Shown here piece by piece: positions 6,756 through 15,427 of a stretch of 20,523 bases of DNA; the first letter of the stretch is position 1; each line of letters begins with the position of its first letter. Source of the DNA: JANOBJ01 sp031411575. Lineage in GTDB: Bacteria; Pseudomonadota; Gammaproteobacteria; Burkholderiales; Burkholderiaceae_C. Location: positions 1 to 20,523 of the forward strand of contig JANOBJ010000072.1 in NCBI GenBank assembly GCA_031411575.1, in the 5' to 3' direction. A model generated the notes under the pieces. The model saw only the letters and a program-made list of their open reading frames with translations, was not told the DNA's origin and searched no databases. A program made the position numbers and the translations under genes.

Positions 6756-7418
6756 ATGGATTTTCGGGGCGTGCGTCAGTTGGCAGCAGCGTGCCTGTTG
6801 CTGGCCTCGGAAACCGGATATGCCGTCGATATCCCGGTGGCCGTTGCGCCAGTCACGGTTCGCATGGATGCCGGGTCAGACTACGGCAGCGTGAGTGTCA
6901 GCAACCGGGGAGACGCCTCCACCGGCATTGAGGTGGACCTGGTGCGGATGACCTGGGTCGATGGCCGCGAGGTGTATGCAGCGACCCAGGACTTCGTTTT
7001 CTCGCCGCCGGCTTTCCGGCTGGCGGGCGGTGGTAACCGCCTGCTGCGTTTTCGCTTCACCGGCAACCGCTCGGACAACGAGCAGATCTACCGCCTGTTT
7101 GTCCGCCAGTTGCCCGAGGCGACCGGGCCGACTGACCAGATCCGGTTCGTGGTGAATCTGGGAGTACCCATCTTTGTGGCGCCACTGGTTGTCAGGCCCG
7201 CCCTGGCCCTGACGGAGTCCGGGGGCGGCGTGGAACTGCGCAACACAGGCAACGTCACGCTCACCGTGCGCCATCTTGAAGGCCCGGGCTGCCCGGGTCT
7301 GCCCTTCAAGGTGGAAACGCGCCTGTTCCCAGCGCAAAGCCGACAGCTCCCTGACCGGCCTTTGCCATGTGTAGCCAGCGCGCTGACGGATCGGGGTGCC
7401 GTTCCATTGTCTCCGTGA
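6756..7418 (+). CDS. periplasmic fimbrial chaperone, CsuC/PapD-like
   Basis: The 220-residue product has a signal peptide ending near residue 23 and a PapD-like first domain: VAPVTVRMDAG, then VSNRGDASTGIEVDLVRMTW, and the conserved beta-strand region FVFSPPAFRLAGGGNRLLRFR. QIYRLFVRQLPE follows, then the second domain with FVVNLGVPIFVAP. In such chaperones these strands cap pilin subunits by donor-strand complementation in the periplasm and deliver them to the usher. The ATG at 6756 lies 13 bases after the pilin stop; the frame is open further upstream but only as an overlap of the pilin gene. The position between pilin and usher supports the role. Sequence features favour the Csu (archaic) branch over FimC/PapD, though that subgroup call is inference. 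Confidence 0.87.
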   Translation: MDFRGVRQLAAACLLLASETGYAVDIPVAVAPVTVRMDAGSDYGSVSVSNRGDASTGIEVDLVRMTWVDGREVYAATQDFVFSPPAFRLAGGGNRLLRFRFTGNRSDNEQIYRLFVRQLPEATGPTDQIRFVVNLGVPIFVAPLVVRPALALTESGGGVELRNTGNVTLTVRHLEGPGCPGLPFKVETRLFPAQSRQLPDRPLPCVASALTDRGAVPLSP

Positions 7419-7427
7419 CAGCCGGGC

Positions 7428-9785
7428 ATGCGCAGTAGTTGCGGTCCACCCAGCAGGCTGATCGCCCATGCCGCATGGGTTCTCTCCCTGGCGGCTCTAA
7501 CGGCGGGCGCTGCGGAAACCGAATGCACAGCGCTCGGCCTCGCGCCGGCAACCCACACGGTGTTGGAGCTTCTCGAAACCGATGCGCCAGCCCGGATGAC
7601 CGATGCCTACCGGTCAGCGGACGAGCGGCACTGGTTCATACCCCTCGCGCGAGCATTGCCCGCGGGGGCTGCAAATGCCGCGCGCAAGCCCTGCTCCTAC
7701 CGGGCTGCCCGTTACTGGCAGCTGGCTACCGACGACCCGTGGTTGACCTACAGCGCGCAGCGAGACACTCTGAGCTTCATCGACCCGGACAGCTTGTCGC
7801 AGAACTTTGGCGGTCAACGCCGGCCGACAGTCGCTACCGACACCGTGGTCACAAGCACTGGCGTGAACTACCAGGTGGCAGGCCAGTACGACGGCCAACG
7901 GGTGCTGCCCACAGGGCTTGCTGAGTTCTACGGCTATCACAGCGGCTGGTACATGAGCAGCAGTTTTGGTCTGGCTCCGGGGCGCAGCAGGCGGTTTGAC
8001 AGTTACGCGGTGAAGGAAGACCTCAACAGCGGGGTATTTCTGCGCCTCGGAGACGCCATCACCGTGCCCAGCCCGTTGGGGGAATCATTGCGGTTTGGCG
8101 GACTGGCCTGGGGCACTGATCGCAGCCTGCAGCCGGCCGACTTTGCGCCTGTGCTGCCCGATCTGCGCGGCAACGGCGTGGTGGCCGGCCCGCTGGAGGT
8201 GTTCATCAACGACACGCTGCAAGTCCAGCAGCAGCTCAACAGTGGCAATTTCGACCTGCGCAACCTGCCTGCCCAACAGGGCTTCAACAGCTATAGCATC
8301 CGTACACGCGACGTCCAGGGCAATCCAGTCACGGTGACGCGCGACATCTACCTGCCGCCCGCGCTGCTGCCCGCAGGAGCCACCAGCTGGCGGCTTGACG
8401 CAGGCTTCCGGCGGCGGGATTTCACGACCGCAGAATCCGGCTACGGCCGCCCGCTGGCGGTCGCCAGCTATGCCCATGGCATCGATCGCGACACCAGCGC
8501 GGGCGGCTATCTGCTGCACAGCCGCGACGCATCGCTGGCGTCGCTGGAGTTCGACCAGCGCCTGAGCGCGCTGTGGGCCGCCCGTGTCGCCGGGCACACG
8601 AGCCGCAACCGCGACCATCACGGCTACGCCGTGCAGGCCCGGCTGGAGGGTGGCGGTCGGCTGTGGCGCGTGTTCGGCGACTGGTTGAACGCACCCCACG
8701 GGCTGGCCGGGCTGTCCAGCGCACGGTCACCGTTGCGCGCCCAGCGGCTGTTACGGGCGCAATGGACCGGCATTCCGCGCGTTTCGATGAGCTTCACCCA
8801 TGCGCAGACGGTACGCACTGGCGAGCCGTCTGAACAGGTGTCCACGCTGTTCGCGTCCGCGCATCCGTTCGACTCCTCGTCCGCTTCCTTACTATTTTCA
8901 TTCTCGCGCCTGCGCAGTGGCGGCATCGTGCAGCGCAGCGCCACCGTATCCCTTTACCTGCCGCTGGAACCCAGCCCCGGCCATGATGCCCGCTCGCTGG
9001 TTGGCAGCACCACTTCGACGAGCTACAGCCGCATCTCGCGGGTCCAGTACAGCGACAGCGCCACCCAGAGCGGGCAGTCCAGCCTGAGCGCCGGCTACGA
9101 TCACGTTTCGGCCACAGGTCAGCCGTCCATCGATGCAGTCTGGTCCGCCCAGACCCCGCTGGTGGACATGGCCGCCAGCGGCCGGGTCTCGACTGATCAG
9201 ACCGATATCAGCGTTTCACTGCGCAGTGGTGTGGTCTGGGCCCAGAACTCGACCTTTTTCACGCGGCCAGTCACAGGGTCATTCGCTCTGGTTTCCACCG
9301 GTCAGGAGGGTACAGCCGTGCTGCACGACAACCGCTTTGCGGCCACCACCAACAGCAATGGCGTGGCCCTCGTGCCCAGCCTGCGCGCACTTGAGGTCAA
9401 CCGGCTGTCGGTCGATCCCTCGACCTGGCCCCTGCACTGGAACGCTGCCAGCGTCGAGCGCACGACAGTGCCCCCGCGCGGCGGCGGGGTGCTGGTGTCG
9501 TTCCGGATCAGTGCCGAGTCCTGGCCGAAGGAAACACTCGTCTTCGTACCTGCGTTAGACGGCAATCCGTATCCACCCGGAACAGTCGTGTCGGCCCGCG
9601 TGGACCGCGAAGAGCGCTCCACGGTCATCAACCGCAAGGGACAGGTCTGGGTGGGCGAGTTGCTCCCGGCTACCACGTTCAGCGTTCGATACGCCGGCCG
9701 GCAGTGCGTTTACAAAGTTCCGCCCGTGGACGGCGCGACGGAGTTACCCGTGGCGGATCTGGTGTCCTGCCGGGACGCACCGTGA
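7428..9785 (+). CDS. outer-membrane fimbrial usher, CsuD/FimD-like
   Basis: The 785-residue protein has an N-terminal hydrophobic export signal (AWVLSLAALTAGAAE, about residues 16-30) and the repeated beta-strand pattern of an outer-membrane usher barrel. GPLEVFINDTLQVQQQL and NLPAQQGFNSYSIRTRDVQG at about 251-301 match the usher plug and adjacent region, in which L-P and G-x-N motifs are typical. A C-terminal domain region ends with two cysteines (RQCVYKV and VSCRDAP) that may pair. Ushers bind chaperone-pilin complexes and export the growing fibre. The gene starts nine bases after the chaperone stop and its TGA overlaps the GTG start of the last gene. The length is slightly below FimD (~850 residues) and in keeping with archaic-type ushers. 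Confidence 0.87.
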   Translation: MRSSCGPPSRLIAHAAWVLSLAALTAGAAETECTALGLAPATHTVLELLETDAPARMTDAYRSADERHWFIPLARALPAGAANAARKPCSYRAARYWQLATDDPWLTYSAQRDTLSFIDPDSLSQNFGGQRRPTVATDTVVTSTGVNYQVAGQYDGQRVLPTGLAEFYGYHSGWYMSSSFGLAPGRSRRFDSYAVKEDLNSGVFLRLGDAITVPSPLGESLRFGGLAWGTDRSLQPADFAPVLPDLRGNGVVAGPLEVFINDTLQVQQQLNSGNFDLRNLPAQQGFNSYSIRTRDVQGNPVTVTRDIYLPPALLPAGATSWRLDAGFRRRDFTTAESGYGRPLAVASYAHGIDRDTSAGGYLLHSRDASLASLEFDQRLSALWAARVAGHTSRNRDHHGYAVQARLEGGGRLWRVFGDWLNAPHGLAGLSSARSPLRAQRLLRAQWTGIPRVSMSFTHAQTVRTGEPSEQVSTLFASAHPFDSSSASLLFSFSRLRSGGIVQRSATVSLYLPLEPSPGHDARSLVGSTTSTSYSRISRVQYSDSATQSGQSSLSAGYDHVSATGQPSIDAVWSAQTPLVDMAASGRVSTDQTDISVSLRSGVVWAQNSTFFTRPVTGSFALVSTGQEGTAVLHDNRFAATTNSNGVALVPSLRALEVNRLSVDPSTWPLHWNAASVERTTVPPRGGGVLVSFRISAESWPKETLVFVPALDGNPYPPGTVVSARVDREERSTVINRKGQVWVGELLPATTFSVRYAGRQCVYKVPPVDGATELPVADLVSCRDAP

Positions 9786-10231
9786 GCCCGCGCGCGCTGG
9801 CGGTCATCGCCCTGTTAAATCTGCTGTGGGTGGGCAACTGCGCCGCACAGGTGTGTGTCGTCAGCGCCGTTCCGCCAGCGTTCGCTGCCTACCGGGGCTC
9901 ACAGAACGACGGGCAAGGCTCCATCACCGTGACCTGCACACTCGCACCGGGCCCCAACATCAGCTACGCCATCGACCTGAGCAGCGGCCTGCATGCGCAA
10001 GGCAACCAGCGGCGCATGGCCTTTGCGGGTTCGTATCTTCGGTACAACCTGTTTTGCACGGCTTCGTATGCGGCTCCCTGGTTCGATCCGTCAGACGCCA
10101 GTTCGTGCCAGGTCTCGGGCTCTTTCCCGCTGGTCCATAGCCATACCGTCTATGCCCGCATCCCGGGTAACCAGTTTGTCATGCCGCCAGGCCCCTACCT
10201 GGACAGCGTGCAGATCACTGTGCGCTATTGA
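9782..10231 (+). CDS. second SCPU domain pilin, possible tip or minor subunit
   Basis: I chose the GTG at 9782, which overlaps the usher stop (GTGA). It gives a 149-residue product with a signal peptide (ALAVIALLNLLWVGNCAA) ending near residue 22. Upstream in-frame codons would run far into the usher gene. The mature part is a single SCPU-like domain: QVCVVSAVPPAFAAYRG, VTCTLAPGPNISYAIDLSSG, and the closing strand HTVYARIPGN ... GPYLDSVQITVRY. It has four or more cysteines, including an extra pair (LFCTAS and SSCQVSG) that the first pilin lacks. In Csu systems the last gene encodes the tip adhesin CsuE, usually with two domains; this one has only one. Tip or minor subunit is inferred from gene order. 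Confidence 0.8.
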   Translation: MSPRALAVIALLNLLWVGNCAAQVCVVSAVPPAFAAYRGSQNDGQGSITVTCTLAPGPNISYAIDLSSGLHAQGNQRRMAFAGSYLRYNLFCTASYAAPWFDPSDASSCQVSGSFPLVHSHTVYARIPGNQFVMPPGPYLDSVQITVRY

Positions 10232-10315
10232 CAGCAGCGGCGTGGAACCCGCGAGCGCGCAGGGGGGCGATGCTAAACTCATCAGCCTCGTCCCCGCCCC
10301 CGAAACCACGGCTCG

Positions 10316-12937
10316 ATGGTGCGCAATCCAGACACTCCTCCCACCGCGCCGCACACACCCATGATGCAGCAGTACCTGGCCCTCAAGGCCGGGTATCCCA
10401 ACACGCTGCTGTTCTACCGCATGGGCGACTTCTATGAGTTGTTCTTTGCCGACGCCGAGAAGGCCGCGCGCCTGCTCGACATCACGCTGACGCGGCGCGG
10501 CCAGTCGGCCGGTGAGCCGGTGGTGATGGCGGGCGTCCCGTTTCATTCGGTCGAGGGTTACCTGGCACGGCTCATCAAGCTCGGCGAGTCGGTCGCCATC
10601 TGCGAGCAGGTGGGTGATGTGGCCACGGCCAAGGGACCGGTCGAAAGAAAAGTGGTGCGCGTGGTCACGCCGGGCACGCTGACCGACACCGAGCTGCTGT
10701 CCGACAAGACCGAATCCATCCTGCTGGCCGTGCACCAGGGGCCGCGCCACACCTGCGGCCTGGCCTGGCTCAGCGTCACGCAGGGCGAGATGCACCTGGC
10801 CGAGTGCGCGGCGGACGAGGTGGAAAGCTGGGTCGCGCGCATCGCACCCAGCGAGCTGCTGCACAGCGCCGACATCACCGCCGCTTTCGAGCAGCGGCTG
10901 AAAGTGCTGCGGTCAGCGTCGCGCCTGTCGCTCACGCAGCGGCCCGAATGGCAGTTTGACGCCGCACTCGGCCAGCGCAAGCTGCTGGCGCAACTGCAGG
11001 CCGCCAGCCTGGCGTCGTGGAACGCGGAAAGTCTGCCGCAGGCGCATGCTGCCGCCGCTGCTCTGCTGGGCTACGCCGAGCACACGCAGGGCCGCGCGCT
11101 CTCACATGTGCAAAGCCTGCGAGTGCAGCGCAACGACGAGCTGATCGACCTGCCCGTCACCACGCGGCGCAACCTGGAACTGGTGCAGACCCTGCGCGGT
11201 GAAGACGCACCCACGCTGTTCTCGCTGCTCGACACCTGCCTGACCGGCATGGGCAGCCGCACGCTGAAAAGCTGGCTGCTGGAGCCCCGGCGCGAGCGCG
11301 TGGAAGCCCTGCAGCGGCTGGAGGCGATTGCTGACCTGCGACGCGGCGCGGGCCAGAAGCTGCGCGACCGGCTCAAGGGCACCACCGATGTGGAGCGCAT
11401 CACGGCCCGTATCGCGCTGCGCCAGGTGCGCCCGCGCGAACTGGTGGCGCTGCAACAGGCGCTGCAAAAATCAGAGCATCTGGTGACCACTGCAAGCGGA
11501 CAGCCGGCACTTTTGGCTCATATTTCCCGTGATTTGCAGCCCCCGGAAGGTTGCGCCGGCCTGCTCGCCCGCGCCATCCAGCCAGAGCCCGCCGCGCTGG
11601 TGCGCGATGGCGGGGTGATCGCCACCGGCTTCGATGCCGAGCTGGACGAGCTGCGCGCCATCCAGGACAACTGCGACGCCTTTCTGCTTGATCTGGAAAC
11701 CCGCGAGAAGGCCCGCACCGGCATCGCCAACCTGCGCGTGCAGTTCAACAAGGTGCATGGCTTCTACATCGAAGTCACGCAGGGCCAGCTCGACAAGGTG
11801 CCGGCCGACTACCGCCGCCGCCAGACGCTGAAAAATGCCGAGCGCTACATCACGCCCGAGCTCAAGACTTTCGAGGACAAGGCGCTGAGCGCGCAGGAGC
11901 GGGCGCTGGCGCGGGAGAAATGGCTGTACGAGCAGGTGCTGGATGCGCTGCAGCCGCACATCGGTGCATTGACGCGGCTGGCGCGGGCCATCGCCGCACT
12001 CGACGCGCTGTGTGCGCTGGCAGAGCGCTCGCTCACGCTCAACTGGTGCGCGCCGCAGTTTGTCAAAGAGCCGTGCATCGCCATCACGCGCGGGCGGCAC
12101 CCGGTGGTGGAGGCACGGCTGGCCGAGACGTCGGGCGGCAGCTTCATTGCCAACGACACCGCGCTCGGCCCCAAGGCACGGATGCAGGTCATCACCGGCC
12201 CCAACATGGGCGGCAAATCGACCTACATGCGCCAGGTCGCGATCATCGTGCTGCTGGCCAGCATCGGCAGCCATGTACCGGCCGACGCCTGCCGGCTCGG
12301 GCCGATTGACGCCATCCACACCCGCATCGGTGCCGCCGATGACCTGGCCAACGCGCAATCGACCTTCATGCTGGAGATGACCGAGGCCGCGCAAATTCTG
12401 CACACCGCCACCCCCCAGAGCCTGGTGCTGATGGATGAAATTGGCCGTGGCACCTCCACCTTCGACGGCCTGGCGCTGGCCAGCGGCATCGCGGCGCATC
12501 TGCACGACAAGACACAGGCGTTCACCCTGTTCGCCACGCACTACTTCGAGCTGACCGAGTTTCCGGCCAAGCACCACGCCGCGCAGAACGTGCATGTCAG
12601 CGCGGCCGAATCGGGCGCCGATATCGTGTTCCTGCACGAGATCCAGCCCGGGCCGGCCAGCCGCAGCTACGGCATCCAGGTGGCGCGGCTGGCGGGCATG
12701 CCAGCGGCGGTGGTCAACCACGCACGCCACGCACTGGGCGCACTGGAACTGCAGCAGACCGAAACGCGCGCCCAGGTCGATTTGTTTGCGCCACCGCCCG
12801 CTGCACTATCCATAGCACCCAGCGCCGTAGAATCAAGGCTTGCGGCGATCGACCCCGATGCCCTGAGCCCGCGCGAGGCGCTTGACGTCCTCTACACGCT
12901 GAAAAAATCACTCCTTACCCAGGCAGGACCACCATGA
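10316..12937 (+). CDS. mutS: DNA mismatch repair protein MutS
   Basis: MutS recognises mismatches and small loops and recruits MutL. The 873-residue product matches the E. coli length (853). The N-terminus has HTPMMQQYLALKAGYPNTLL and the mismatch-contact motif FYRMGDFYELF with F39 and E41. QTLKNAERYITPELK marks the clamp/lever region. The ATPase has Walker A GPNMGGKST (628-636) and Walker B LVLMDEIGRGTST with D707-E708, then FATHYFELTE. The C-terminal end ALSPREALDVLYTLKK is the usual dimer/tetramer tail. The ATG at 10316 is favoured; ATG codons at 10361 and 10364 would remove family residues. TAAACT at 10274-10279 could be a -10, with no matching -35. A variable stretch near 11461-11489 resembles the interspersed repeat. 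The stop overlaps the next gene's ATG. Confidence 0.97.
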   Translation: MVRNPDTPPTAPHTPMMQQYLALKAGYPNTLLFYRMGDFYELFFADAEKAARLLDITLTRRGQSAGEPVVMAGVPFHSVEGYLARLIKLGESVAICEQVGDVATAKGPVERKVVRVVTPGTLTDTELLSDKTESILLAVHQGPRHTCGLAWLSVTQGEMHLAECAADEVESWVARIAPSELLHSADITAAFEQRLKVLRSASRLSLTQRPEWQFDAALGQRKLLAQLQAASLASWNAESLPQAHAAAAALLGYAEHTQGRALSHVQSLRVQRNDELIDLPVTTRRNLELVQTLRGEDAPTLFSLLDTCLTGMGSRTLKSWLLEPRRERVEALQRLEAIADLRRGAGQKLRDRLKGTTDVERITARIALRQVRPRELVALQQALQKSEHLVTTASGQPALLAHISRDLQPPEGCAGLLARAIQPEPAALVRDGGVIATGFDAELDELRAIQDNCDAFLLDLETREKARTGIANLRVQFNKVHGFYIEVTQGQLDKVPADYRRRQTLKNAERYITPELKTFEDKALSAQERALAREKWLYEQVLDALQPHIGALTRLARAIAALDALCALAERSLTLNWCAPQFVKEPCIAITRGRHPVVEARLAETSGGSFIANDTALGPKARMQVITGPNMGGKSTYMRQVAIIVLLASIGSHVPADACRLGPIDAIHTRIGAADDLANAQSTFMLEMTEAAQILHTATPQSLVLMDEIGRGTSTFDGLALASGIAAHLHDKTQAFTLFATHYFELTEFPAKHHAAQNVHVSAAESGADIVFLHEIQPGPASRSYGIQVARLAGMPAAVVNHARHALGALELQQTETRAQVDLFAPPPAALSIAPSAVESRLAAIDPDALSPREALDVLYTLKKSLLTQAGPP
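11461..11489 (-). repeat. possible degenerate copy of the interspersed repeat
   Basis: Read on the minus strand, this segment starts TGGTCA and contains TGCTCTGATTTT, a 12-base exact match to copy 3, at the same distance; the five bases between differ. It lies in a variable part of mutS and encodes KSEHLVTT, recalling KSEQTMTI at the trmJ copy. Chance similarity is possible. Confidence 0.35.
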
Positions 12938-13761
12938 CCTACTGCGTCGCCATCAAGCTCAACGCCGGACTGGTGTTTTTGTCGGACTCGCGCACCAACG
13001 CCGGGCTCGACCAGATCAGCACCTTCCGCAAGATGATCGTCTACGAGAAGCCGGGCGACCGCTTCATGGTGCTGCTGTCGGCCGGCAACCTGTCGATTTC
13101 GCAGTCGGTACGCGAGATTTTGCAGGTCGAGCAATTGAAAGAGCACGAGCACAGTGAGCCGATCACCATCTGGAACGCCACCAGCATGTTCGACGCGGTG
13201 CGCGTGCTGGGCGCGGCCGTGCGCCACGTGTACGAACGCGATGCAGTGGCGCTCAAATCCGCCGGCGTCGAGTTCAACGTATCGCTGATTTTCGGTGGCC
13301 AGATCGCCGGTGAGGGCATGCGCCTGTTCCAGGTGTATTCGCCCGGCAACTTCATCGAGGCGACGCCCGAGACGCCCTACTTCCAGGTCGGCGAATCCAA
13401 GTACGGCAAGCCGGTGCTCGACCGCGTGCTAACACCCGAAACCCCGCTGGACGAGGCCGCCAAATGCGCGCTGGTGTCCATGGATTCGACCCTCAAATCG
13501 AACCTGTCGGTGGGTTTGCCGCTGGATCTGGTGGTCTATGAAGCCAACACCTTCAAGACCGACAAGGTGGTCAGCATCGACGAAGCCAACCCCTACTTCC
13601 GCATGCTGCGCGGCAGCTGGGGACAAAAGCTGCGCGAGGTGTTCGACAGCATCGAAGACCCGGTCTGGGATGGTCGCCAGACCGATATCCCGCTGATGGC
13701 CAGCAACGGCCGCGCCAAGCCGCTCAAAAAGATCACCACGCCCGACGAACGGCTGATCTAG
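12934..13761 (+). CDS. Anbu-type proteasome-related protease
   Basis: The 275-residue product starts MTYCVAIKLNAGLVFLSDSRTNAG, closely resembling Anbu (ancestral beta subunit) proteins, self-compartmentalising Ntn hydrolases related to HslV and proteasome beta subunits. Removal of Met1 would expose Thr2 as nucleophile. D18 and K33 (in STFRKM) fall where the proteasome catalytic Asp17 and Lys33 are expected, and FMVLLSAGNL is a further family strand. A cytoplasmic ring-shaped assembly is known for the family; the substrate is not known. The ATG overlaps the mutS stop (ATGA) and the hydrolase follows after three bases. Family members often lie beside genes for an ATP-grasp enzyme, an alpha-E protein and a transglutaminase-like protein; none is here. 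The tail after about residue 245 is longer than I would expect. Confidence 0.85.
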   Translation: MTYCVAIKLNAGLVFLSDSRTNAGLDQISTFRKMIVYEKPGDRFMVLLSAGNLSISQSVREILQVEQLKEHEHSEPITIWNATSMFDAVRVLGAAVRHVYERDAVALKSAGVEFNVSLIFGGQIAGEGMRLFQVYSPGNFIEATPETPYFQVGESKYGKPVLDRVLTPETPLDEAAKCALVSMDSTLKSNLSVGLPLDLVVYEANTFKTDKVVSIDEANPYFRMLRGSWGQKLREVFDSIEDPVWDGRQTDIPLMASNGRAKPLKKITTPDERLI

Positions 13762-13764
13762 CCG

Positions 13765-14571
13765 ATGTCGCTGATCGTTTTCTCGCACGCCAACAGCTTT
13801 CCTGCCAGCACCTATGGGGTGCTGTTCAAGAGCCTGCGCGCGCGCGGGTTCACCGTGAAGGCGGTCGAGAAGTTCGGCCACGACCCGAAGTACCCGGTCA
13901 CCAACAACTGGCCGCACCTCGTGCAGCAACTGGCAGATTTCGCCAAGCGGGAAGTCGACAAGGCGGGCGAGCCGGCATTTCTAGTCGGGCATTCGCTGGG
14001 TGGCTTCTTGAGCCTGATGTGCGCGGCGCGCCACCCGGACCTGGCGCGCGGTGTGCTGCTGCTGGACGCCCCGATCCTGGGCGGCTGGCGCGCCACCACG
14101 CTGGGCATGATCAAGCGCACGCAACTGGTGGGTTCGGTGTCACCGGGAAAAGTCAGCCGCCTGCGCCGCAACACCTGGCCCGACGCCGCCACCGCGCTCG
14201 AGCATTTTCGCCACAAGAAGGCCTTTGCCCAGTGGGAGCCGCGCGTGCTGCAAGACTACATTGCCCACGCCACGCATGACGATGATGACGGCAAGCGCGC
14301 CCTGAGCTTTCGGCGTGAGGTGGAGACCGCGATCTACAACACCCTGCCCGACAACCTGGACCGCCTGATCAAGCGGCACCCGCTCAAGTGCAAGGTGGCG
14401 TTCATTGGCGGGCGGCAATCGCAAGAGATGAAGCAGGTCGGCATGACCATGACCGATGAAGTCACGCGCGGGCGCATCCTGATGCTGGACGGCAGCCACC
14501 TGTTCCCGATGGAGCGGCCCCTGGCCACGGCAGCGGCCATCGAAGCCGCGCTGCGCGGCTTCGATTTTTAG
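13765..14571 (+). CDS. alpha/beta hydrolase
   Basis: The 268-residue cytoplasmic product has the alpha/beta hydrolase fold pattern: IVFSHANSFPASTY near the start (the oxyanion-hole HA/HG position), a nucleophile elbow FLVGHSLGG with Ser77, and a C-terminal LDGSHLFPME in which His245 is the likely catalytic base. LLLDAPILGGWRA follows the third-quarter strand. The substrate cannot be told from sequence; esterase, lipase-like or C-C hydrolase activity are all possible. It starts three bases after the Anbu gene's stop and probably shares its transcript. It converges with the lipoprotein gene ten bases downstream, with no obvious terminator between. No signal peptide is visible. Confidence 0.87.
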   Translation: MSLIVFSHANSFPASTYGVLFKSLRARGFTVKAVEKFGHDPKYPVTNNWPHLVQQLADFAKREVDKAGEPAFLVGHSLGGFLSLMCAARHPDLARGVLLLDAPILGGWRATTLGMIKRTQLVGSVSPGKVSRLRRNTWPDAATALEHFRHKKAFAQWEPRVLQDYIAHATHDDDDGKRALSFRREVETAIYNTLPDNLDRLIKRHPLKCKVAFIGGRQSQEMKQVGMTMTDEVTRGRILMLDGSHLFPMERPLATAAAIEAALRGFDF

Positions 14572-14581
14572 ACCGGCCGCG

Positions 14582-15280
14582 CTACTTGCGCACCAGCTGG
14601 CCGGTGGACGGATCGAACTTCACCACCCGCACACCGCCGTTCTGGCCCGGAAAGCCATCGAGCGCGGCGCGCGCCAGGTAGGGCACCAGATCGGGCAGGT
14701 CTTCGTTGTCGCCCTCATACACGGCGGTGGATTCAAACACCGGCTTGGCCTTGGCTTGACCGCCGATCTGGCTGTCCAGCAGGCGCACCTGCAGGCGGCC
14801 GACCTGCACGGTGCGCGTCACCTGCCGGTCGCCCACCCAGCGCGGGCCCCAGGGGTCGGGTCCCCAATAGCCCTGAAACACATTGCCGTTCCGGTCGCGG
14901 TACGGCGGGTACCAGATCCAGTTGTGGTCATAAATGGGCTGCAGGTAGGTGCGGTTGCGTGTGGTGCCCGACGCCGTGACATCCACCAAAAAACGGCCCG
15001 TCTGGCCCGGTGCAGCCTGCTTCAGGCCTATGCGCTGAAGCTCGGCCCCCACATACCTTTCGTAGGCTGCCTGCTCCAGTTCGCTCGGCTTGGCGGTGCT
15101 CGGCGCAAAACTGTAGGTGGCGCCCGCCGCATTGGCCGGCCAGCTGTTGAACGAGGTCACCTTGGCGGTGATGGGGCTGGCACAGGCGGCGAGCAGCGCC
15201 ACCGCTGCAACCGCGATGCCAGCGCGCAACAGCCGCGAAACACCCGCGACACCGGAAAAGAAACGAGACAGATTGACCAT
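14582..15280 (-). CDS. DUF4136-type lipoprotein
   Basis: The 232-residue product has a lipoprotein signal peptide: basic residues to R19, a hydrophobic stretch, and the lipobox LAAC with Cys33. The mature part begins ASPITAKVTSFNSWP and continues with TYSFAPSTAKPSELEQAAYE, QRIGLKQA and RFLVDVTASGTTRNRTY, which resembles the DUF4136 family of envelope lipoproteins. An aromatic, glycine-rich segment (WIWYPPYRDRNG ... GYWGPDPWGPRW) in the middle is common in these proteins. No biochemical role is known. I chose the ATG at 15280-15278, which leaves a good signal peptide; an ORF extension to 15331 adds charged residues. The gene is downstream of uppP on the same strand, with a 147-base gap, so co-transcription is uncertain. 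Confidence 0.8.
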   Translation of the reverse strand: MVNLSRFFSGVAGVSRLLRAGIAVAAVALLAACASPITAKVTSFNSWPANAAGATYSFAPSTAKPSELEQAAYERYVGAELQRIGLKQAAPGQTGRFLVDVTASGTTRNRTYLQPIYDHNWIWYPPYRDRNGNVFQGYWGPDPWGPRWVGDRQVTRTVQVGRLQVRLLDSQIGGQAKAKPVFESTAVYEGDNEDLPDLVPYLARAALDGFPGQNGGVRVVKFDPSTGQLVRK

Positions 15281-15427
15281 ACCAATCTGATTATGGGCTC
15301 GCCCAAAAATTCCCCGTTCGCGGCGCAACAAGTACTGGCAAAGTTTTGCGGCGGGTTGTATCGAAACGCTTCCCTCAGCGCCAGGTTGACTGGTCCGTGT
15401 TTGGGGCTCGCGCGGCGTTTGCGGTGT

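Noticed and set aside
10228..10233. Perfect -35 hexamer TTGACA overlapping the last pilin's stop, as a mutS promoter
   Set aside because: No -10-like sequence lies 16-18 bases downstream; the nearest candidate, TAAACT at 10274-10279, is 40 bases away. The hexamer is partly fixed by the stop codon.
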